Translations under genes and position numbers: made by a program
Shown: positions 53,438 through 62,362 of the stretch, in pieces
Numbering within the stretch: position 1 is the stretch's first letter
Layout: each line of letters starts with the position of its first letter
Assembly (NCBI GenBank): GCA_021776095.1
Contig: JAJFGO010000061.1
Location: forward strand, 1 to 64,000
DNA: 64,000 nucleotides
Direction: 5' to 3'
Origin: Kiloniellaceae bacterium
GTDB taxonomy: Bacteria > Pseudomonadota > Alphaproteobacteria > Kiloniellales > J153
Notes under the pieces: model-generated
The model's input: the letters and a program-made list of their open reading frames with translations, nothing else
Database searches by the model: none
What the model was told of the DNA's origin: nothing

Positions 53438-54742
53438 ATGCGAAGCCTCCTTGTTCTCATAATTATCCTTGGGTCGCTGCCATTCATATTACTGAAGCCG
53501 CACGTCGGCATTCTGATGTGGTTCTGGGTTTCATTCATGAGTCCGCACAGGATCTCCTGGGGGGTCACGGATGCCCTCCCCCTTGCGCTGATTGTAGCGG
53601 CTGCCACTCTGGCCGGGATGCTAATTTCGCGTGAATCCAAACGCTTCCCCGTAACCCCCTTATCGGTCCTGTTAGTCGTCTATACCATTTGGATCTGCAT
53701 CACTACGGTCTTTGCGGTAAATCCCGATGACGCCCACGATCTGCTGGACCGGGCGTTGAAGATCCTGGTGATGACTTTCGTTACCATGATGCTGATAAAC
53801 ACGCGCGAACGAATTCACATGCTCATTTGGGTGGCTGTGATTTCCATCGGCATTTATGGTGTCAACGGCGGGATCTTTACAATTTTGACAGGCGGCAACT
53901 ATCGCGTCTGGGGACCGCCGGAAAGTTTCTTGGCAGACAACAATTCGTTGGCGCTGGCCCTGGCGATGGTCCTGCCGTTCATGCGATATCTGCAACTCAA
54001 TTCCTCCTACAAGATGGTGCGTTGGGGCATTACCGGTGCGATGGTGTGCACATTGCTTGCAATCCTGGGAACCTATTCGAGGGGTGGACTCTTGGGACTT
54101 TGCGCCACCATAGCGGCCCTCACATGGAAATCGCGTCGTAGGTTCGTGATTTTGTTGGCGGCCATGCCGGTGGTCGTGGTGGCGCTCATGCTCGCCCCGC
54201 AACACTGGTGGGACCGAATGCAGTCAATTGGGACCTATGATGAAGACGAATCTGCCCAGGGGCGCCTTAACGCCTGGGGTTTAGGTCTGAAAATTGCCCA
54301 AGATAGGCCGATAGTCGGTGGTGGATTCGGAGTTTACTGGTCGAACGATGTTTGGGAGAAGTACGAGCCGAATTTGAATGCCGACTTTTACGGAAAAGCC
54401 GCCCACAGCATCTACTTCGATTCCCTGGGTGAACATGGTCCCGTGGGCCTGTTCTTGTTCGTTGCAATCGGCTTGGTAGGCTTTCTAACAGGGACGTGGA
54501 TTATCAAGCATACGCGTGACCGGCCAGATCTGATTTGGGCACGTGACCTGGCCGCGATGACGCAGGTCTCGTTCGTTGCTTATGCCGCCGCCGGTACGTT
54601 TCTCAGCCTCGCCATGTTCGATTTCTATTACTTTGGATTAGCGATTCTGGTTGTGACCAAGCAGGTCGTTGTACAGTCACTCGAATACGAACACACCCAA
54701 GGATCGCCGAAACTCGCGCCGGTAACTGGGCCTGTCCGATGA
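53438..54742 (+). CDS. O-antigen/O-glycosylation ligase (Wzy_C family), exosortase-A-associated
   Basis: A 434-residue polytopic membrane protein with about 10-12 helices. The Wzy_C-domain marks are GPPESFLADNNSLALAL, the periplasmic loop with TYSRGGLLGLCATI, and KAAHSIYFDSLGEHG near the end. It resembles the putative O-glycosylation ligase found in exosortase-A clusters. It should join or polymerise glycan units in the periplasm. Starts at 53438 with a weak ribosome site. Downstream lies an IS630 remnant. Confidence 0.87.
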   Translation: MRSLLVLIIILGSLPFILLKPHVGILMWFWVSFMSPHRISWGVTDALPLALIVAAATLAGMLISRESKRFPVTPLSVLLVVYTIWICITTVFAVNPDDAHDLLDRALKILVMTFVTMMLINTRERIHMLIWVAVISIGIYGVNGGIFTILTGGNYRVWGPPESFLADNNSLALALAMVLPFMRYLQLNSSYKMVRWGITGAMVCTLLAILGTYSRGGLLGLCATIAALTWKSRRRFVILLAAMPVVVVALMLAPQHWWDRMQSIGTYDEDESAQGRLNAWGLGLKIAQDRPIVGGGFGVYWSNDVWEKYEPNLNADFYGKAAHSIYFDSLGEHGPVGLFLFVAIGLVGFLTGTWIIKHTRDRPDLIWARDLAAMTQVSFVAYAAAGTFLSLAMFDFYYFGLAILVVTKQVVVQSLEYEHTQGSPKLAPVTGPVR

Positions 54743-54751
54743 AGGTTGAAT

Positions 54752-55224
54752 ACCTAATGCCGACTTGCGTTGATCAGAACTCATGTGCCCATTTTCGGTG
54801 TCCGATGGACATGATTTTCTAAGGCTGATCGATGAGATTGTTCCGCGCCTCGCAGCAGAGGGCGACTATTTAGTCGTCGGATTTGACCCCCCTGTTGGAT
54901 AGCCAGTTGGCGCGTATGAACTGCCAGACGTTTTCGACCGGGTTCAATTCGGGTGCCCTTGGCGGCAAGGGCAGGAGCGTGATGTTGGACGGGACAGCGA
55001 CCTCTATTTGTGGTGTGCCTCCAGCCTGATCTACGAGATTGCACAAGGCCCTTCAGGCGCCGCCGCACCACAGCATGGATCGCCGGAATTAGCCCATCTT
55101 CGACGACCCCCGAGAGAGTCCAGCGCTGAGCGTTGTTAAGCTTGGGCGACCTGCCCGGCGCCTTGAGGTCAAGCAGTCCGGGCGGCCCATCGGCGTTGTA
55201 CCGCAACACCCAATCCCGTCTCAC
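54752..55224 (-). mobile_element. IS630-family transposase remnant with end sequence (copy 3)
   Basis: Minus strand. The N-terminal part gives VLRYNADGPPGLLDLKAPGR and NAQRWTLSGVVEDGLIPAIH; then LVDQAGG joins NITLLPLPPRAPELNPVENVWQFIRANWL, skipping the middle of the DDE domain, followed by a stop. The end sequence at 54756-54806 matches those at 24452 and 45466. Most complete of the three related copies but deleted internally. Confidence 0.87.
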
Positions 55225-55645
55225 CTGCAGGCCAACTCCGCCGATCCGTGCCGTATCCGAACGACTGCCACCGTCATAAATCTCGGCCAGAGCCGGAAGC
55301 CGTAAGCGCCCTTAACAGCCTTGCGGCCGTCAGCCGCCCTTTGCACGACCCGTTGCCGTTCCTCTTCGGCCAAGGATGACAAGAAGACGAGTAAACCCCG
55401 CCCGCTTGGCGTCGCTAAATCCAGCACCGGCTCGTCTAGGACCTTTAAGGCCGCGCCACGATCGGCGATCCGGATCATGATCTTGAAACCATCCCACATG
55501 GAACGGGTCGCCCTGTCCCATTCAGCGACCACCAGGACGTCATCCGTCCCGAGGGCATCAATGTGGCCCGCTCAAGCTGCGGCCGGTCCCTGACAGCCTT
55601 CCCTGACGCTTTCTCGCGGTAAATCTTTTCGACGTCGGCAGCGCG
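55225..55645 (-). mobile_element. Serine recombinase (resolvase/invertase) remnant, frameshifted
   Basis: Pieces in two frames: DVEKIYREKASG (N-terminal resolvase motif) then VAEWDRATRSMWDGF, LDLATPSGRG and LSSLAEEERQRVVQRAADGR, which match the Pin/resolvase core. The catalytic N-terminus with Ser is lost, and a frameshift lies near 55555. It abuts the IS630 remnant. Long dead. Confidence 0.8.
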
Positions 55646-55692
55646 GAAGGTAAGGCCCCTCAAATCAATTTTACTTGCAACGGGATTCGCTG

Positions 55693-55708
55693 TATGAAAT
55701 ACTTCATA
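55693..55708. promoter_or_regulatory. Perfect 6-4-6 palindrome before the arsR-type gene
   Basis: TATGAA-ATAC-TTCATA is a perfect inverted repeat ending three bases before the proposed start of the ArsR-type regulator. ArsR-family repressors bind such inverted repeats at their own promoter, so this is a candidate operator for self-control of the two-gene operon. Confidence 0.5.
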
Positions 55709-55710
55709 AT

Positions 55711-56040
55711 ATGCTTAACTATTCAGAACCGATTCATCGAGTCTTCCACGCACTTGCCGATCCAACGCGACTAGCGATGTTTGAGCAATTGTGTGGGGGT
55801 CCGGCATCAGTGAGCGAATTGGCGAAGGAATTGCCGGTATCGCTTCCAGCAGTCATGCAACACCTCGCGGTGTTGGAAACGGATGGAATTATTCATTCAG
55901 AGAAAGTCGGGCGTGTCCGGACTTGCCGGATTGAACCTGCCGTTCTTCAGCAAACCAATGAATGGATCGCTGAACGGCGCGCCACGTGGGAGCGCACCTT
56001 AGATCGACTCGGCGACTTCCTGGCGGAAGGCAGTGATTGA
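55711..56040 (+). CDS. ArsR-family winged-helix transcriptional regulator
   Basis: A 109-residue regulator: LNYSEPIHRVFHALADPTRLAMFEQL is the ArsR N-terminal helix, SVSELAKELPVSLPAVMQHLAVLE the recognition helix, and KVGRVRTCRIEP the wing. No Cys pair for metal sensing is visible, so a non-metal ligand or partner is likely. A TTG 12 codons upstream (55675) is a possible alternative. I chose the ATG at 55711 because the palindromic operator lies just before it. It is followed 20 bases later by an AHSA1-type gene, a frequent pairing. Confidence 0.88.
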   Translation: MLNYSEPIHRVFHALADPTRLAMFEQLCGGPASVSELAKELPVSLPAVMQHLAVLETDGIIHSEKVGRVRTCRIEPAVLQQTNEWIAERRATWERTLDRLGDFLAEGSD

Positions 56041-56060
56041 ACGAATGGGGAGAAATAAAG

Positions 56061-56516
56061 ATGAGTAAACGCTCTGCCGAACACGCGATATTCAAGATCG
56101 AGCGAGTATATCCGGCACGTCCCGAACGGGTGTACCAAGCTTGGGCGATTCCCGAAATGAAGGCGCGATGGTACGGTCCAACCGACCAAAAGGGCGCGCT
56201 ATCGCTCGACTACCGAGTTGGCGGCCGTGAACATTTCACAGGCCAAGCTCCGAACGGGCTGGTTTTTGCTTACCAAGCAATCTTCCATGAAATCGTACCC
56301 GATCACCGTATCGTCTTTAGCTACACAATGGACATCGAGAACGTAAGAATTTCAGTGTCTCAGGTAACCGTGGAGATGACGGCTTCAGGCGACGACAGCG
56401 CGCAATTGCTGCTCACGGAGCAAGGGGTATATCTCGATGGCGCCGACACTCCCGCCGACCGTGAACACGGTACGCGCGTGGCGCTGGAGGCACTAGCTAC
56501 AGCACTCTCGGACTAG
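56061..56516 (+). CDS. SRPBCC/AHSA1 (START-like) domain protein
   Basis: A 151-residue protein with the AHSA1 pattern: FKIERVYPARPERVYQAWAIPEMKARWYGP, LDYRVGGREHFTG and the C-terminal HGTRVALEALATAL. The fold makes a hydrophobic cavity that may bind a small lipophilic ligand. The GGGGAG site precedes the ATG at 56061. Co-transcribed with the ArsR-type gene, which probably controls it. Confidence 0.88.
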   Translation: MSKRSAEHAIFKIERVYPARPERVYQAWAIPEMKARWYGPTDQKGALSLDYRVGGREHFTGQAPNGLVFAYQAIFHEIVPDHRIVFSYTMDIENVRISVSQVTVEMTASGDDSAQLLLTEQGVYLDGADTPADREHGTRVALEALATALSD

Positions 56517-56630
56517 GTTGAAACAGCTCAAAGGGGCGTTTCCTCAACGCCCTGCACAGCGATGCAAACAGCCGGCAGGCCCGGCTTTTCCCGCCGCGCC
56601 AGCGTCGCTATGATGCAGCCGGAGGACACG

Positions 56631-57779
56631 ATGACCTACCCGCCACTCGCCGAAGTACGCAAGACCCTCCGGGTCGACTGGTACCGTAGCCCCATCGAGG
56701 GCGCCAAGCTGCGAGAGCTTTCCAAGCGCAGCGACCTGCAAGGCTGGCTCCAAGCCGGCGGCCATCTGGCGCTGTTCGCCCTGACCGGAACCTTGGTCTA
56801 CGTCTTCTGGGCCCAGCAGATCTGGCTCGGCTTTGCCCTCGCCCTGTTCGCCCATGGCACCGTCGGCAACTTCTTTGTCGGCGTGGCGCCCCATGAACTC
56901 GGCCACGGCACCGTTTTCCGCACCAAACGGCTGAACAAGTTTTTCATGTACCTGTTCAGCTTGTTGAGCTGGTGGGACCCCTTCGACTACGCCAGCAGCC
57001 ATACCTACCATCATCGCTACACCCTGTATCGCGACGCCGATCGGGAGAATATCCTGCCCCTCAATCCGACCATCAGCCCAGCGGTACTGCTCCAGTTGTT
57101 CACCGTAAATCTGTTCACCCGCCGCGGCCGCAACTTCGGCAAGGGCGGCGGGCTGTTCTCGACCATTTGGGTGACGTGGCTCGGGGCACTCGGCAAAGTC
57201 GGACCTCCCGACGCTCTGGTCACCGAATGGATAATCGCCCTCCACACCGACCAGCCGGCCCAGCACCGCAAGTCCATCATGTGGTCGCGTATTCTCCTGC
57301 TCTTCCACGGCGCGGTCCTCGTCGTGTCCATCGCCACGGGTCAGTGGGTGATCCCGCTGATCATCACGTTTTTTCCGTTCATCGCTACTTGGGCCCACTT
57401 CCTCGTCGGCCTGCCCCAGCATTGCGGCCTGCGCGACGACGTGCCCGATTTCCGCAAGAACACTCGCTCGATGACCCTCAACCCCGTGTTGGGGTTCCTC
57501 TACTGGCGCATGAACTGGCACACCGAACACCACATGTACGCGGGCGTGCCCTGCTACAACCTCAAGAAACTCGCCCACGAAATCGCCGGCGACATGCCCG
57601 AACCTCGCACCCTCGCCGGCGCTTGGCGCGAGATGTGGCAAATCCACCGCCGCCAGCAAACCGAACCCGACTATCAGTTCGACACCCCCCTACCGCCAAC
57701 CGTGAAAACCGACCACAAGGACACGGTGGATACCGCAGCGAGTTCCATCGGCGAACTTGCACCGGAGGGTTTGCGTTAA
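56631..57779 (+). CDS. Fatty acid desaturase (membrane, His-box type)
   Basis: A 382-residue membrane di-iron enzyme. The three His boxes are HELGH (from His88), HTYHH (from His124) and HTEHH (from His297), the ligands for two irons. Several membrane helices lie between them (LALFALTGTLVYVFW, ILLLFHGAVLVVSIATG). It should insert a double bond into, or hydroxylate, a lipid acyl chain. The start at 56631 has a GGAGG site five bases before it; an upstream in-frame Met lacks one. Confidence 0.92.
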   Translation: MTYPPLAEVRKTLRVDWYRSPIEGAKLRELSKRSDLQGWLQAGGHLALFALTGTLVYVFWAQQIWLGFALALFAHGTVGNFFVGVAPHELGHGTVFRTKRLNKFFMYLFSLLSWWDPFDYASSHTYHHRYTLYRDADRENILPLNPTISPAVLLQLFTVNLFTRRGRNFGKGGGLFSTIWVTWLGALGKVGPPDALVTEWIIALHTDQPAQHRKSIMWSRILLLFHGAVLVVSIATGQWVIPLIITFFPFIATWAHFLVGLPQHCGLRDDVPDFRKNTRSMTLNPVLGFLYWRMNWHTEHHMYAGVPCYNLKKLAHEIAGDMPEPRTLAGAWREMWQIHRRQQTEPDYQFDTPLPPTVKTDHKDTVDTAASSIGELAPEGLR

Positions 57780-57810
57780 CCGGCGGCCGCTAAACTTTTG
57801 GAACAGCGCA

Positions 57811-58518
57811 ATGCATGTCTATAGCGAGCAGATTGCCTACCATTACGCAACCTACCGGCCGCCGCTGCACCAATTGATCTTGGACGAAGCCCTATCCAAC
57901 CGGCAATTTACCACCGGTTTGGATATCGGTTGCGGTACCGGCTATTCGGCAATTGCTTTGCTAAGCCATTGCCAACAAGTCCAGGCCGTCGATAACAGCC
58001 AACCCATGCTGGACAGGGCGGTTCAGGATCCGTGCATTACCTATCACCTTGGCCGCGCGGAAGAGCTTCCAGTAGCAGATAGGTCCGTCGACGTAGTCAC
58101 ATTCGCCGGTGTCTTGTCATACCTGAATGCACCGACGGTTACCGCTGAACTCAAACGCGTTAGCCGGCCCAAATCACTCATCATCCCCTATGATTTCGAG
58201 ATAATTTTCGATGATCTACAGCGATTGTTGACCCTACCGGACGCCAACCAAAACGATACCTACGACCATGCCTGCAATCTCTCTGATCAGCCTGGAGTTT
58301 CAACGCTGAAGCAGACATCGCGCCAGGTAGAATTGCCTGTTTCCGGACATCAGGCAGCCCACGCCCTGTTGTCGGACGAATCCCGCTACAACCTACTGGC
58401 TGAAAAGTACGACACGGCTAAACCGTTTGATCACATCGCCCGCGAACTCGAAGATGCCCGCTGGTCAGGCACACTCCATGCAAAAACCTATCTCTCGGTA
58501 CACCAACTCAACATCTAG
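57811..58518 (+). CDS. Class I SAM-dependent methyltransferase
   Basis: A 235-residue methyltransferase with the SAM motif GLDIGCGTGYSAIALL, the acidic loop AVDNSQPMLDRA and EELPVADRSVDVVTFAGVLSYL. The rest is not family-specific. Composition is somewhat less GC-rich than its neighbours. The methyl acceptor is unknown. It starts 31 bases after the desaturase stop, so it may be co-transcribed with it. Confidence 0.87.
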   Translation: MHVYSEQIAYHYATYRPPLHQLILDEALSNRQFTTGLDIGCGTGYSAIALLSHCQQVQAVDNSQPMLDRAVQDPCITYHLGRAEELPVADRSVDVVTFAGVLSYLNAPTVTAELKRVSRPKSLIIPYDFEIIFDDLQRLLTLPDANQNDTYDHACNLSDQPGVSTLKQTSRQVELPVSGHQAAHALLSDESRYNLLAEKYDTAKPFDHIARELEDARWSGTLHAKTYLSVHQLNI

Positions 58519-58523
58519 CCGCC

Positions 58524-58973
58524 CTAAATCGCCTGATTCAGCCGCGGCTTCCAGAACGGCCGGAACAGTTCGATCTTCGGACACCGATTCATTACCACGC
58601 GCATGCCCGCCGCCTCGGCCAGTTCCGCCGCCGCGTCGTTGCGCACGCCGATTTGCATCCACACTACCTTGGCACCAATGGCGATGGCTTCCTCGGTCAC
58701 CTCGTACGCCGCCTCTGAGGAGCGGAACACCTCCACCATGTCGACCGGCCGGTCAATCGCCGACAAGGACTCATAGACCTTCAGCCCACGAATCTCGCCG
58801 CCGGCCTCTGTTGGATTGACCGGCACCATGTCGTAGCCGGTCTCGTGCAGCACCCGCAGCACCCCGTAACTGAACTTCGTCGGGTCCGCGCTCGCCCCCA
58901 CCATGGCGATGGTCTTGACCTCTTTCAGAATCCCGGCCAGGTATTCCGCCGGATAGGGTTCATCGTGATTCAT
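58524..58973 (-). CDS. CoA-binding domain protein (YccU-like)
   Basis: A 149-residue Rossmann-fold CoA-binding protein: LKEVKTIAMVGASADPTKFSYGV, YDMVPVNPTEAGGEIRGLKVY, DMVEVFRSSEAA and MQIGVRNDAAAELAEAAG. Small proteins of this family bind CoA or nucleotide but their role is unknown. Its ATG overlaps the ferredoxin stop (ATGA), so it is the last gene of the SBP56-ferredoxin operon. Confidence 0.9.
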   Translation of the reverse strand: MNHDEPYPAEYLAGILKEVKTIAMVGASADPTKFSYGVLRVLHETGYDMVPVNPTEAGGEIRGLKVYESLSAIDRPVDMVEVFRSSEAAYEVTEEAIAIGAKVVWMQIGVRNDAAAELAEAAGMRVVMNRCPKIELFRPFWKPRLNQAI

Positions 58974-59341
58974 GCGGTCTTCCCACCATTCTTCGGCACC
59001 GGCTTCATCTCGTCCGCCCGCAGCGGGCTCTGAAACGGATTGCGGTACAGGGTGTCATGGCTCTCCACCCCGACGTTAAGCACGCAGTCGCTCTTCGGGT
59101 AGGCCACGCACAACAGCACATAGCCATGCGCCATTTGCCGCCCGTTGAGCGCGACCCCATCGCTCTGATCGACCTTCCCGTCCAACAGCTTCGCCGCGCA
59201 CGAAATACAGCCGCCATACCGGCAGCCATACGGCAACGACACCCCGTGATCCTCCAGCGTCTCGAGCAACGGCACATCACCGCCGACTGTAAACGTCTGT
59301 CCGCCCTGATTGGCCAGCGTGATGTCGAAGGTCTCGCTCAA
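58970..59341 (-). CDS. 2Fe-2S ferredoxin (plant type), TTG start
   Basis: A 123-residue ferredoxin with the Cys pattern C-x4-C-x2-C (in YGCRYGGCISCAAKL) and the fourth Cys in YVLLCVAYP, which would hold a 2Fe-2S cluster. The predicted start is TTG at 59341, inside the TGA stop of the SBP56 gene (TTGA), so the two are coupled; no ATG fits. The ribosome site is weak, as expected for coupling. It could carry electrons to or from the SBP56 enzyme, which is inference. Confidence 0.88.
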   Translation of the reverse strand: MSETFDITLANQGGQTFTVGGDVPLLETLEDHGVSLPYGCRYGGCISCAAKLLDGKVDQSDGVALNGRQMAHGYVLLCVAYPKSDCVLNVGVESHDTLYRNPFQSPLRADEMKPVPKNGGKTA

Positions 59342-60702
59342 ACCCAGATGTCCGACGTGCAATCGCCGCCTGGATAGCGCGTTTCGTGGCACCGCGCCGG
59401 CCCGTTCGGTTCCTTGCCGAAATCGACAAAGAAATCCGGGTTGATCGTCATGCCACCGTTCTCCGGGTCGCAGTCCACCATCATCATGCAGCCGCCGTTT
59501 TCGCGGATCTCCGGATAGAATTGATTATCCCAGGTCGAGAACAGCGACGTCGTCACATAAAGCCGCTTGCCGTCCAGCGACAACTGGATCATCTGCGGCC
59601 CACCGGTGATCTTGCGGCCGTTCACCGTCGGCGCCTTGCCCAGCAAACCGCCCATCCACACTTGCCCCGTCAGCTTCGGGTTTGACGGATCGGAGATATC
59701 GTATTGCCGCAGATCGCCGTGTAACCAGTTGGAAAAATACAAGAACCGGTCGTCCATCGACAGCAGGATGACGCTGATCAGCCCCGGCACCGGAATCGGC
59801 CAATCCGGATGCGGCTCGTTCTCCACGTCGATGACTTTCTCAACCACCCATTCATCATCCTTTTTGAACCAATGGATGATGTTCGACGACAGCGCCGCAC
59901 CGACAAAGCCGTGGCTTGAATCCGGATCGTGGTGAAACCGCACTTCCAACGGCACCAGGCCGTCCTCCCCCAGGTAGACCGAGTTCTCGACGGTCTTCTT
60001 CTCAAAATCCCAGAAGTGCAGTTCCCGCCCGTACTTCAGGATTCCCACTTCCTCCAGGTCAAACCCCGGCATGAACGTATTAGGCGCCGCCCATTCGCTC
60101 GACACCATCACGTTGTGCCGCGGCTGATACCAGAAGTCATAGTTGAACTTCATACCGCCGAGATCGTTCTCCCACCGGCCGACGATCTCAAAATCCTCGT
60201 TGATATGCAGGAACCCGCCCGGCGCCTCGCCCCTGGCGTCACCCAGCATCGAAATGATGATATCCGACCCCAGGCAATGCACCGTGTGTGGCGCCGACAG
60301 GTTGGTCTTGGCCTTGATCTCCGACCCTTCGATCACCTTGTGCAACCGCGGATTCCGCGGATCGGTCACACAGTCGACAATATGCAGGTTGGAACTCCGC
60401 ACCCCCGGCACGATCAGATAGCGCCGTTCCTTGGTCGCATCTCCATGGCACGACGAGCAGGCGTTCCACCCCATGTGATGCAGCTCGTCACCGATGCCCG
60501 GCATCTCCAGCCGGCTGATCACTTGGGAATAGGTCGGACTCTCGGGATCGCCGTCGATGGTCGCCAGATAGTCCGGCTTCTGAATGCCCGTGCCAATATA
60601 CAGCGCCACCGTGTACAACAGCTTTTCCCGCGGCGCCTTCATCGCCTCCGCCGGTGACGCATATCCCGGCCCGCAACACGCTTTCCCCTCGTCGTCCGCC
60701 AC
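59338..60702 (-). CDS. Selenium-binding protein SBP56 / methanethiol oxidase family
   Basis: A 454-residue beta-propeller protein of the SBP56 family: MADDEGKACCGPGYASPAEA (N-terminal Cys pair), WNACSSCHGD, YLIVPGVRSSNLHIVD, NLSAPHTVHCLGSD, HHDPDSSHGFVGAALSSN and the C-terminal RCHETRYPGGDC. These are the metal- and substrate-related residues of the family. Bacterial members oxidise methanethiol to formaldehyde, H2S and H2O2. The gene starts about 140 bases from a divergent MocR regulator and leads into ferredoxin and CoA-binding genes. Confidence 0.92.
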   Translation of the reverse strand: MADDEGKACCGPGYASPAEAMKAPREKLLYTVALYIGTGIQKPDYLATIDGDPESPTYSQVISRLEMPGIGDELHHMGWNACSSCHGDATKERRYLIVPGVRSSNLHIVDCVTDPRNPRLHKVIEGSEIKAKTNLSAPHTVHCLGSDIIISMLGDARGEAPGGFLHINEDFEIVGRWENDLGGMKFNYDFWYQPRHNVMVSSEWAAPNTFMPGFDLEEVGILKYGRELHFWDFEKKTVENSVYLGEDGLVPLEVRFHHDPDSSHGFVGAALSSNIIHWFKKDDEWVVEKVIDVENEPHPDWPIPVPGLISVILLSMDDRFLYFSNWLHGDLRQYDISDPSNPKLTGQVWMGGLLGKAPTVNGRKITGGPQMIQLSLDGKRLYVTTSLFSTWDNQFYPEIRENGGCMMMVDCDPENGGMTINPDFFVDFGKEPNGPARCHETRYPGGDCTSDIWV

Positions 60703-60789
60703 GTCATATCTCCAGTTGGTGCCACCTCACAGTAAGCCAAAACCACCCGGCGCGGTATCACGTTGCCAGTGGCTCACTCTCAATAGTGG

Positions 60790-60822
60790 ATGTGTCGAAA
60801 AATCGAAAATGTGTATTATCGA
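60790..60822. promoter_or_regulatory. Direct repeat in the SBP56-MocR spacer
   Basis: ATGTGT occurs at 60790-60795 and at 60809-60814, 19 bases apart, each followed by ATCGA (at 60802-60806 and 60818-60822). MocR-type regulators bind paired direct repeats in divergent promoters, so this is a candidate operator between the regulator and the SBP56 operon. Confidence 0.4.
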
Positions 60823-60846
60823 GGAACCACTTACCCTGAGGTCACC

Positions 60847-62298
60847 GTGTCGGCCGCCGCCATCTCCCTCACCCTCGACCCGAACCGCCCTCGGGCCGAC
60901 CAGGTCTATCGCCACCTGCGCGAATTGATCCTCACCGGCGGCTTGGCGGCCGGCCAACGCCTGCCCGCGACCCGCACCGTCGCCCGCAGCCTCGGCCTCT
61001 CCCGCAACACCGTCCTCGCGGCCTACGACCGCCTTGCCGCCGATGGCTTTATTGACAATCGCAGAGGCGCCGGCGCCTTCGTGTCCGCCGACCTTCCCCA
61101 GACCAACGCCCAGCGCGCCGCTCCGCGCCCCGCCATTTCCCACCGCGCCAGGGCCGTGAGCGCAAGCAAAACCGGCCACCAGTGGATCGACGACCCCGCC
61201 CAGCGCATGCTGCCCTTCGCCGCCGGCATCCCCGATCTCAGTCAGTTCCCATTTGCCGTATGGGCACGCCTCCTCGCCCGCCACTGGCGCCGCCCGGACT
61301 TGGCCGAGGCGTACAGCCCCGACCCTGCCGGGCTGCCTGCCTTGCGTCACGCCATCGCCGGTTATCTGCAATCGTCCCGCGATCTCGACTGTACCCCGGA
61401 CCAGATCATCGTCGTCTCCGGCGCCCAAGCCGCCATCGACCTGGTCGCCCGCCTGTTGCTGAACCCCGGCGACACCGCATGGATTGAGGATCCGGGCTAC
61501 CCCGGCACTGCCAGCGCCTTGCTCGCCGCCGGCGCCAAGCCGGTCCCTGTTCCCGTCGACGGCGCCGGCCTCGATGTTGCCGCCGGCATCCGCACCGCGC
61601 CCACTGCCCGCCTCGCCTGCGTCACTCCGACCCACCAGTTCCCTCTCGGCATGACCATGTCTTTGCCCCGTCGCCTGGAACTGCTCGATTGGGCCAGCGG
61701 CGCCGGTGCCTTTGTCCTCGAGGACGATTACGACGGCGAGTACCGCTACACCGGCAAGCCGCTACAGCCTCTGTTCAATCTCGATCATGGCCGCGTCATC
61801 TACATCGGCTCCTTGAGCCGCGCCATGTTCCCTGGCCTGCGCGTTGGCTACTTGGTCGTTCCCGCGCCTCTCGTCGGGCCCGCCCTCGCCCTGCGCCGCC
61901 ACATCGACGGCCATCCCGCCGTCACCGTCCAGCCCGCCCTTGCCGACTTCATCGCTGAGGGCCACTTCGCTGCTCACCTGCGCCGCACCAGAACCATTTA
62001 TGCCGCCCGCCAAGACCACCTGCTCGACCTCGCCGGTACCCTTTGGCAGCCCCATCTCCAGCTAACCCGGCGCGACGGCGGTGTCCACGTGATCGGCCGA
62101 CTGAACGCTCCGGCCACCGACCGGCAAATCGCCGGCACCGCCGCCCAGACAGGCGTCGTTTTGCGCCCCCTCAGCACCCTCCACCACGCCTCCCGCCATC
62201 GTCACGACGGCCTCATCCTCGGCTACGCCGGCCATCCCGAAGCCGCCCTTACCGACGCCGCCAACACCCTCGCCGAGGTACTGCGGCAACCGCTGTAG
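60847..62298 (+). CDS. MocR/PdxR-type regulator (GntR HTH fused to PLP aminotransferase domain)
   Basis: A 483-residue fusion. The N-terminal winged helix is PRADQVYRHLRELILTG, RLPATRTVARSLGLSRNTVLAAYDRL. After a linker comes an aminotransferase-like domain (from about residue 100): IIVVSGAQAAIDLVARL, EDPGYPGTASAL, TPTHQFPLGMTM, EDDYDGEYRYTGKPL, and the PLP-Lys region IGSLSRAMFPGLRVGY, where the Ser/Lys position reads SLSRAMFP without an obvious Lys, so PLP binding should be checked. GTG start at 60847 with a GAGG site five bases before it. It diverges from SBP56 and probably controls that operon. Confidence 0.88.
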   Translation: MSAAAISLTLDPNRPRADQVYRHLRELILTGGLAAGQRLPATRTVARSLGLSRNTVLAAYDRLAADGFIDNRRGAGAFVSADLPQTNAQRAAPRPAISHRARAVSASKTGHQWIDDPAQRMLPFAAGIPDLSQFPFAVWARLLARHWRRPDLAEAYSPDPAGLPALRHAIAGYLQSSRDLDCTPDQIIVVSGAQAAIDLVARLLLNPGDTAWIEDPGYPGTASALLAAGAKPVPVPVDGAGLDVAAGIRTAPTARLACVTPTHQFPLGMTMSLPRRLELLDWASGAGAFVLEDDYDGEYRYTGKPLQPLFNLDHGRVIYIGSLSRAMFPGLRVGYLVVPAPLVGPALALRRHIDGHPAVTVQPALADFIAEGHFAAHLRRTRTIYAARQDHLLDLAGTLWQPHLQLTRRDGGVHVIGRLNAPATDRQIAGTAAQTGVVLRPLSTLHHASRHRHDGLILGYAGHPEAALTDAANTLAEVLRQPL

Positions 62299-62362
62299 GG
62301 TGTCAGGGCTTCGCCCGGCGCGCCCGCCGCGTTAGGGTGGTCCACCAAGAGAGGGGGGACTC

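Noticed and set aside
60727..61635. 302-codon minus-strand frame over the MocR gene
   Set aside because: Lies opposite a clear fusion regulator; a shadow frame.
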